This document shows positions 58,010 through 64,000 of a stretch of DNA of 64,000 nt, piece by piece. Source of the DNA: Ligula intestinalis (taxonomy: Eukaryota; Platyhelminthes; Cestoda; Diphyllobothriidea; Diphyllobothriidae); NCBI GenBank assembly GCA_036362985.1, contig JAYGXS010000005.1, positions 24,645,915 through 24,709,914 of the forward strand, written 5' to 3'. The notes under the pieces were generated by a model. The model was not told where the DNA came from. It did not search any database and saw only the letters and a list, made by a program, of their open reading frames with translations. The position numbers and the translations under genes were made by a program. Numbering within the stretch: the stretch's first letter is position 1; each line of letters opens with the position of its first letter.

Positions 58010-58150
58010 GATACTGTTCTGTAAGTATGTCTCTGATGATGAATCCGCGACGTATTTCGAAACGTCAAGTGAATAAACATATTTTCCCAGGGATCGAGTT
58101 ACATCCACTGCTCAATTACTTCCTGGGACTCGCATGTTCGCTTGTATTAA
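58010..58150 (+). repeat. T2 PLE tail
   Basis: CTCTGATGATGAATCCGCGA, then CGTATTTCGAAACGTCAAGT and GAATAAACAT, followed by CCCAGGGATCGAGTTACATC and TTCCTGGGACTCGCATGTTC. TGATG (58034-58038) pairs with CGTCA (58063-58067). The sequence upstream (57840-58000) has no recognisable PLE coding content. Confidence 0.6.
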
Positions 58151-58159
58151 GAATTAAAG

Positions 58160-61100
58160 GTGTTATACGTGAGTCCTCTGTGCCGCGCTTACGTCCGTTT
58201 TATCGTTTTGGCTCTCGAATTGTTTGCTAACTGTTCCGACAGTTAAGTTTTGCGGCCTTTAAGGGAAGAGAAACATGATTTCGAATGACATTGTGACCTC
58301 ATCTTTGGTAATTCGTGTCTCCTTGAGCAGCTAAACAGGCCGTTGTGATCGTGCCCAAGGTGACAGAACTCAGATTTCAAAATAGCCAGTTAGCCATATT
58401 TAATGTTGCTTCGCCAACACAACTAGGGCTGTGTTCAGCCCAAAATATATCACTGTATCGGAAGTACCTTTCGCACTTGTATTCCACAAAATCTTCGCTA
58501 AAACGGGATCTATACATATGCATAAATTTTCAATCCAAGCTTTAAAAGGCAGAGTATTCGGCTTTGAACTTCGAGTAATCCAAGAGCAGGAAAACGCTAT
58601 AACAAACCAACGATGAATAAACAATCCCTTTTTTAATCACCAGTTTTGAGCCTTTATCCGAGCATTCTATGTGATTCATAATCGAAACTTTTGGAAAAGT
58701 GCGCTTCTGCTTTTTTATATTCGGAGAATGAGTCAACCTTGGTGCCTTATTCGACTAATTGCAGTTAAGAAACAAAAAGGATCAGTTAAATCATTACTTT
58801 AAAAATCCCATTGGCACCTAATGTACTCGAAACTCCTCAGCAATTTCCGATATTTTCTACTAGATATATTACATGAACATTAGAAAACGCTCAAATGTCA
58901 ATGCTTGTCTTGAGCTGCGTTTGAAGTGATTTACAATTTAAGTATTTTAAACAGTAGAAATAAGCACGCAGCAGCGCAGCACGCCTAACTTAATAGTGAA
59001 ATGTTTCTTCGGCATTTTGCTTATTTTACTTTCCAGCCTTTGGTGTTAGTCTTGCTTTCCAGTCCTTGTGGATTGAAAGAAATCGGTAGATCAATGGCTT
59101 GTTGGGCTGTCAGAAAACGAATTTTTTTCTTTTTATTTATTTTATTGCCTGAGACAGCCTTCAAGTTTTACACCTAACGGAATACATGGTCCACCATGGT
59201 GATCATTTTCTTTAGCTGACGACAATTTAGACCTTCCAGATAGAGCACAGTCAAGATGTAGTCGTTCGATTTAGAATACCTTTTTCAATGCCTTCAATTT
59301 TTACTTTTGCTAGAACATGAGGCAGCAACTGGCAGTTATTTATTCATATTTAAAATAACCTTGTTTGATTTATACTTTTTTAGATTTTATTGCTATCTTT
59401 TCTGGAAATATTAACTTATGGCCTTTTAGGGATAATATTTATATTTATTTTTAAAAATATTTAATGACACCATTTGTTCGGGTTTTTTCTGTCCTGGAAA
59501 GCAATACCTCCACCTATCTGGTGTCCCTGTTTTCTGAGTGACTAAACGATCGGGGAAATCTAAAAGCATGGCAACCTTGCGCTGTCTCACTCTATGTGAT
59601 ATTTAGACTGCATAAAATAACCTCACTATTGAGCTGTAGCAGAGTTGGGAGAGAATGGACAACTTTCAGCTTTGCAGACTATCATGTAATCCCCTGGAGG
59701 CTTTCGTGGCAGTAAAAAGGGGAAGTTGAATACTGAATTGAGGACCGCCTATCAACGCTGCCCCGAGCAGGACATATCCGGCCATTTCCGCCCAGCAACC
59801 GCATGCTTTGACGCACATTTCCGACTGAAATCATTGCTATTTTATCTTTTACTCTCACTTTATATGCTCTGAGATAAATTGTATGCAGTCAGCCGACGAT
59901 CTGCTCACGCCTTGTTATTGAAATTTTTTGCGTTCTCCGCAGGAAAAGTCCCAATCTTTAATTTTTCAGCTGTATTTAACTGCCTTTGCCAGCAGACCTT
60001 TGGCAGGCCAAGTGATTTTACGCAAATGGGATTTCTGGTGGCCAATTGAAGTAGTACTTCTTGAATGATAGTCAAAAATCAGTCAAACGGATTGTCAGTT
60101 AAGTGCCGTTTTGGCTTAGTTTGTAGTCAGTTATAGTAAGACTACTCCCACGCTGTTTTTGATGGTAACTGTCTCTTATGGATTATTGATAATGTGCAGC
60201 CGATTGCTAATGTCAAAGAGAAGCCGGTTTGTAAAAAAACCACAAACGTGTTGGCAGGGCACCGTAAATACACCAAAATACTCATGTTTTGGAGTATCTC
60301 AGTAACCCCTATAACATATGGATCTATAATGATATTTGATAGTTTGGCATATATTTGGTCACTTTAGTTTGATCCAATAAATTGATTCAAGCATTAGAAA
60401 CCATCTTAGTTACCTTAAGTTGAGGTATTGAAGGGTACTAGGCATTAATTTTGGCTAAATCATGAGTAGGCGGATATAGAAGAAATTTTCTCTGCTGTGA
60501 AGTATGACAGAACCATAATTTAATTATTATGCTGTAGCAGATCTCTAAAATAACGATTAAAAAGGTAAAAAATATCCTCTCCATAACCGGAAAATTAAGT
60601 CTGAGTTAGCTTAACTGCAAATGTAGTCAATTTAAAGGAACTGCATTTATCTTCAGAAACAAGGAACAATTGCAATTTTACAAATAATGTTTGCTAACTT
60701 GTGAAGTTTTTTATCAAAATGTTGTAATCTAGACGGGGTGCCTCTATTACGACGCAGGTAGGTCATTGCTGCAGCCGATTGAGTTGGCGTATGATTGCAG
60801 GGCCTTGATGACTTCTCTTGCCAGTTTGTTTTCGGTCCAGCCGATCAGTTGGGCACCATCAGAGTCAAAACCATGATGCTATTTTAGAAAACATAAATCA
60901 ATTGAATATTCAAAGGACAAGAAACTGGCATAATAAACATATTATTATTATTATTATTATAAATGATCCTTAACTTAAAAGGCATGTTGGTTGACATCCG
61001 AAAGCTAGAGTCAATCATACACCTGACGTGATATTTTGAGGGATTTAAAATAAAGCTCCTTAATGGAGTTAAAACTTTGACGATAAACGGGACCATGTTA

Positions 61101-62625
61101 AGAATTAAAATCCCCCTGATATTTTTTGCAATGGTACGGAAAATGCGGTAAAATATCATGAAGTGTATGTGGCAATTGCAGGTTCCTCATTCATAAAAGC
61201 TCTTAACAATGCTGTTTTACCAATAATGATTAAATTTTAAACTTTGTTGTATGTGATGCTTTCTATCTGTTTTTACTTTGATCTGCAATTGAGAAATAAA
61301 CACCCCCAGTAGCCACTATTGCGTTTGCTCGGAAAATCTATGCTGATCATAATTACTTACGACTAGGCAGTGCAGTTTATCTGAGCAACGTGAACAGTTT
61401 AGCCAGTGCTGCAATGGATATCAAAACGGAAATAAAGGGTGGTCATTTATCAAGTTTGAGGTATTCTGCGATAAGCGGCGATGGTAAATAAACTAACCTT
61501 ACCCCACTGGTGAACGCATTTGCTTTTAGGCAGACTGGCAATGTGCCCTTTTGTGGACACTTTCCATTTGCAGAATTAAATAAGGCTCGTGCTGTTTTGG
61601 CCGGGTAACGTTCAAAGTCTGGTTTTGTCATACTGGCTTGCTTAACAGCAACTAATCAAATCACACAAGTGCTGCAGACTGTGTTGTCTCCCTCAGTATG
61701 CTTTTTCACCTGATTCGATGGATTGCTGCCACTGTCTTAGTTGTATAAATGTGCTGTGAGACGAGAAAGGGTGACGCGTTCCAGATAAACTGAAGTAATA
61801 CCTTTTTTGGAGCTGCAATGTTCTTCAGTGATATGCCTCCAGCTGAAGTATGGCTTTAAATCGCAAAGGTTATGTGACCGCATAGGAGATGGGGCCTTAC
61901 ACGAATTAAAGAGTTTTCGCGTGCCAGGTGTATTGATATGAAACTGGGGTGTTCATCTGATCTATCTGGTTAGGGCATATATTTGTCCCGGAAGTGCCTT
62001 CTGGCTCGTACTTGAGTGATATCAGGCTATCGCTAAATGACCTCAGACATATGTTGGAGTGGATCCGAAAAGAGAAGGGAGACAGAACAGCCTGATATCA
62101 GGCAGAAGACTTGTTGAGCACCGGATACATTTGTTTAATGTCCTGAGCTTTTGAACTCTTACAGGAGTTTATCTTCAGAGATCAGAAGCAGCAACCAAAA
62201 GGATGGTTATTATAGCGGCCAAAAGCCAATCAGTTGTCAGCGGTCGTCAAGGGAAAAGCCACATTGACCAGGAGGATGGAAGTCGGGAGGGAGGGGGCAG
62301 CAATTATAGTTGTAAACGCTTATTAACTGTCAGTGAAGATGGCTGTCGTTCGGGGTCATGAGCAGTAATTAGTGTAACGCCTGGTCCCCAGGGTAGAGGG
62401 TCCCAGTGAGCCTGTCTCCTCTTCTGGCCGGTTCTTAGCAGGTTCCTGTTCGTTTTCAATTCTGACGTTAGGCGTGGCCTTGTTTCTTCCTTTGCTTACA
62501 TAATGGCGCAAAATTTTGTAGCCTGATATAACTCAAATACGAGCCTCGAGGCACTTCTGGGACAAGTATATGCCTTAACCAGATAGATCGGATGAACACT
62601 CTACTTCCATCATATTCACAATCAC
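58160..62625. other. No recognisable gene; (TTA)n tract and one small inverted repeat
   Basis: A (TTA)n microsatellite lies at about 60940-60961. TGATATCAGGCT at 62017-62028 is perfectly inverted at 62089-62100. A less A+T-rich patch at 60730-60870 matches nothing I recognise. No gene or transposon is visible. Confidence 0.45.
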
Positions 62626-62628
62626 AAC

Positions 62629-62855
62629 TGACGAAGCAAAGAACCCGTGGTGCCGAGGTTGACTATAAAACTCAATGACCAAAGGTCTCGGGTTCGAATC
62701 TCGGGAGTTCCAAACCCTGAGATTGGGTATGACTAACTGATGATGGATAACAAGCCAGAAATGGCCATTTCGGTTGAAACCCGGAAATTCAAACCCAAAA
62801 CCTTTGCTCAGCGAGATTACCACCCTACCATTGCACCACGGGCTAATAATCGACA
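62629..62855. repeat. tRNA-derived SINE (S1) with heads at both ends
   Basis: A tRNA-like head in plus orientation (about 62637-62706, B box GGTTCGAATCTCG at 62691-62703) is followed by a body (GAGATTGGGTATGACTAACT, then AGAAATGGCCATTTCGG) and by a second tRNA-like head in minus orientation (about 62784-62855; reversed it reads AGCCCGTGGTGCAATGGTAG and GGGTTTGAATTTCC). The heads are inverted copies around one body. Confidence 0.6.
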
Positions 62856-63000
62856 AAGAAACGAGCCCGTGGTGCGATGGTAGCGTAGTAAACTCAACGA
62901 TCAAAGGTCCCGGGTTCGAATCTCGAGGTTTCAACCTTTGAGATTGGGTATGACTGGGACATGATGGCTGACAAGTCATAAATGGCCATTTCGGCTTTCC
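62856..63000 (+). repeat. tRNA-derived SINE (S1), single-headed copy
   Basis: Head AGCCCGTGGTGCGATGGTAG (A box) with CGGGTTCGAATCTCG (B box, core 62913-62925), then the body GAGATTGGGTATGACTGGGA and ATAAATGGCCATTTCGGC. It lies directly after the two-headed copy. The anticodon arm is not convincing, so this is a SINE and not a tRNA gene. Confidence 0.65.
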
Positions 63001-63030
63001 TTTACTTTTTCGGATCCACTTCATCATATA

Positions 63031-63401
63031 CATAGGGTGTTTCAAAAATTTAAACACACGTTAAATAGTTGTAAACTTGGTGGTTATAATAATTTAATTA
63101 TTGCAAACATGCAAAAAGATCTAAAGTATGATTTTGTTGTTATTCCACTGCGTTTTGAGAGAAGACACCGCACATGAATGCGCCAAAATAGTAATAAAAT
63201 TATTTCATGTTGTCTGGTATTCCATTGCTTTCCGTTGTCAGCAGTGTCTGGGTCAAAATTAATGTCAGTTTGAGAACATGCAGCGAACAATAACACCACA
63301 ATAATACCTGTGGATTTTTTTACATTTTTGAACTAATAAATTATATAAAACATCAAGTTATCAATTATTTCAAATGTGTTTATATTTTTGGATACCCTTT
63401 G
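63031..63401 (+). mobile_element. Deleted mariner-family element, copy 2
   Basis: Ends CATAGGGTGTTTCAAAAATT and the reverse of ATTTTTGGATACCCTTTG are diverged versions of the ends at 48171-48551, and TA precedes the left end. The plus strand retains a transposase C-terminal remnant: ECAKIVIKLFHVVWYSIAFR, then CQQCLGQN, a stop and CQFENM. The RCxQC...NxCQFE pattern is typical of mariner-type C termini. Confidence 0.6.
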
Positions 63402-63719
63402 TTTATGATGAGGACGTTCTACCGAACTTTTATCATCTATAAAAGTATAGAACAAAAACAAGAACTAGACGAACAAAAATAAAAATAAGGATAAAAAGAA
63501 GAAAAAAGCAAAGCAAGAAGGTTCTTCGTTCGCCGGGAGGATGACTTTATTCGCCTAATGGGCTGACAAGTGACTGCCGACATATCCGGAAAAAAGTCAC
63601 GAGTTTAATTTATAAGCAACGCTAGAAGAAAAACAGGTTCATTAATAGATAGAACCCTTGGCCACTCATTATAAGTCCTTCAATCACTTAATCGATTACC
63701 TGTTGTCATTCAGAGCCCT
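63402..63719. other. No recognisable gene or element
   Basis: A purine-rich A/G stretch lies at about 63450-63520. Nothing else was recognised. Confidence 0.5.
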
Positions 63720-63880
63720 GCACCGTCATCTGCGGTCCGGTTTCACTGATGATAAATTGGCCACTGCCCTCTTTAACTGTTGCTTACATGTTGTTACTGT
63801 TTTCACCTCTGACAATGGACTCCACTGAGACTTCCAAAGCTCATACGAATAAACCCGTGTTTCAGCCAAACAAAACGTCG
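63720..63880 (+). repeat. Solo T3 PLE tail
   Basis: One decayed 46-base-type unit (TTTAACTGTTGCTTACATGT) is followed by CTCTGACAATGGACTCCACT, then GAGACTTCCAAAGCTCATAC and GAATAAACCC. It is closest to the tail at 8765-8905. No coding remnant. Confidence 0.6.
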
Positions 63881-64000
63881 AATTTTTCAGCATGAATGAG
63901 AGCTCAGTGGGTTTTTCACTAAGCTGTCCTGTTTAGTGATTTATCATAGCCACATAAATGCTCGGATGCATAAACTGCGCATTGAGAAAATAAATACATT

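Noticed and set aside
58031..58070. Hammerhead ribozyme in the T2 tail (CTGATGA ... GAAAC), as reported for some Penelope-like elements
   Set aside because: The bases right after CTGATGA and right before GAAA do not pair, so helix II cannot form in the normal register, and no helix III loop fits between GAAA and GTC. The CTGATG and CGTCAG segments pair with each other instead. A covariance search with hammerhead models would settle it.
60725..60870. Less A+T-rich patch as an exon or conserved repeat
   Set aside because: No splice-bounded frame, no copy elsewhere in the window and no recognisable protein.
62017..62100. Transposon bounded by the perfect 12-base inverted repeat TGATATCAGGCT
   Set aside because: The whole unit is 84 bases long with no target duplication and no second copy; a chance hairpin is as likely.
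62856..62930. Functional tRNA gene
   Set aside because: The promoter boxes are good, but there is no convincing anticodon arm and acceptor stem, and a SINE body follows directly.
62575..63057. 160-residue minus-strand reading frame as a gene
   Set aside because: It runs antisense through the S1 SINE copies; repeated RDSNP(G/R)PL segments are translations of the tRNA-like B box.

Overview
This looks like a stretch of eukaryotic nuclear DNA, probably non-coding and heavily loaded with repeats. It is A+T-rich, has no operon-like gene packing, and the long reading frames that can be recognised all belong to mobile elements. The dominant elements are Penelope-like retroelements (PLEs) whose reverse transcriptase (RT) is joined to a GIY-YIG endonuclease. 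The PLE subtypes, tRNA-derived SINEs and mariner-type elements bring to mind large, repeat-rich flatworm genomes (tapeworm or fluke). That organism call is an inference from general familiarity, not from a search. I recognised no host gene, rRNA, functional tRNA or CRISPR array.

I sort the PLE pieces by their 3' tails, each of which ends in a short hairpin followed by AATAAA or a close variant. T1 has a GGATTCC-type hairpin followed by GAAACGTCAGG. T2 has CTGATG...GAAACGTCAG. T3 has CTGACAATGG...CGAAAGCTC. T4 has CTGACGAGAATTTATCGAAAA. T5 is the end of the 10.3-10.9 kb element. T1/T2 go with one RT-endonuclease lineage (35.8-38.4, 53.1-53.8, 30.3-30.9 and 32.9-33.4 kb). T3 goes with the copy at 7.4-8.9 kb and probably the one at 26.8-27.7 kb. 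T4 goes with copies at 2.5-3.4, 21.8-23.3, 35.1-35.8 and 39.3-42.3 kb. No copy is intact.

Layout. 1-7 kb: an internally deleted T4 PLE with a direct terminal repeat, a tRNA-like SINE, and a palindrome made only of T1 tails. 7-11 kb: a repeat called R1, a T3 PLE pseudogene, a solo T3 tail and a T5 palindrome. 12-21 kb: one copy of the R2 repeat and scattered tails, otherwise empty. 21.7-27.7 kb: two PLE pseudogenes. 28.5-31 kb: a second R1 copy and an inverted segmental duplication carrying a T2 PLE end. 32.9-42.9 kb: the densest PLE cluster, with the longest coding remnant (35.8-38.4 kb) and a 3 kb head-to-head palindrome whose 1.35 kb arms are almost identical. 43.4-45 kb: an R2 copy with terminal inverted repeats that looks like a non-autonomous hAT-type transposon. 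48-51 kb: two mariner-family remnants and a SINE. 52-54.3 kb: a third R1 copy and the partner of the 30 kb duplication. 57.5-58.2 kb: two tails. 62.6-63.9 kb: SINEs, a mariner remnant and a solo T3 tail.

The clearest theme is architecture. Across several tail families, the 5' side of a PLE insertion carries an inverted copy of its own 3' end, ranging from about 100 bp to 1.35 kb, so insertions are palindromes with tails pointing outward. A second theme is a conserved tail hairpin with compensatory base changes. The individual families are known types. What merits a second look is the repeated palindromic structure, the near-identity of the large palindrome's arms, and three unclassified repeats (R1, R2 and the T5 element).
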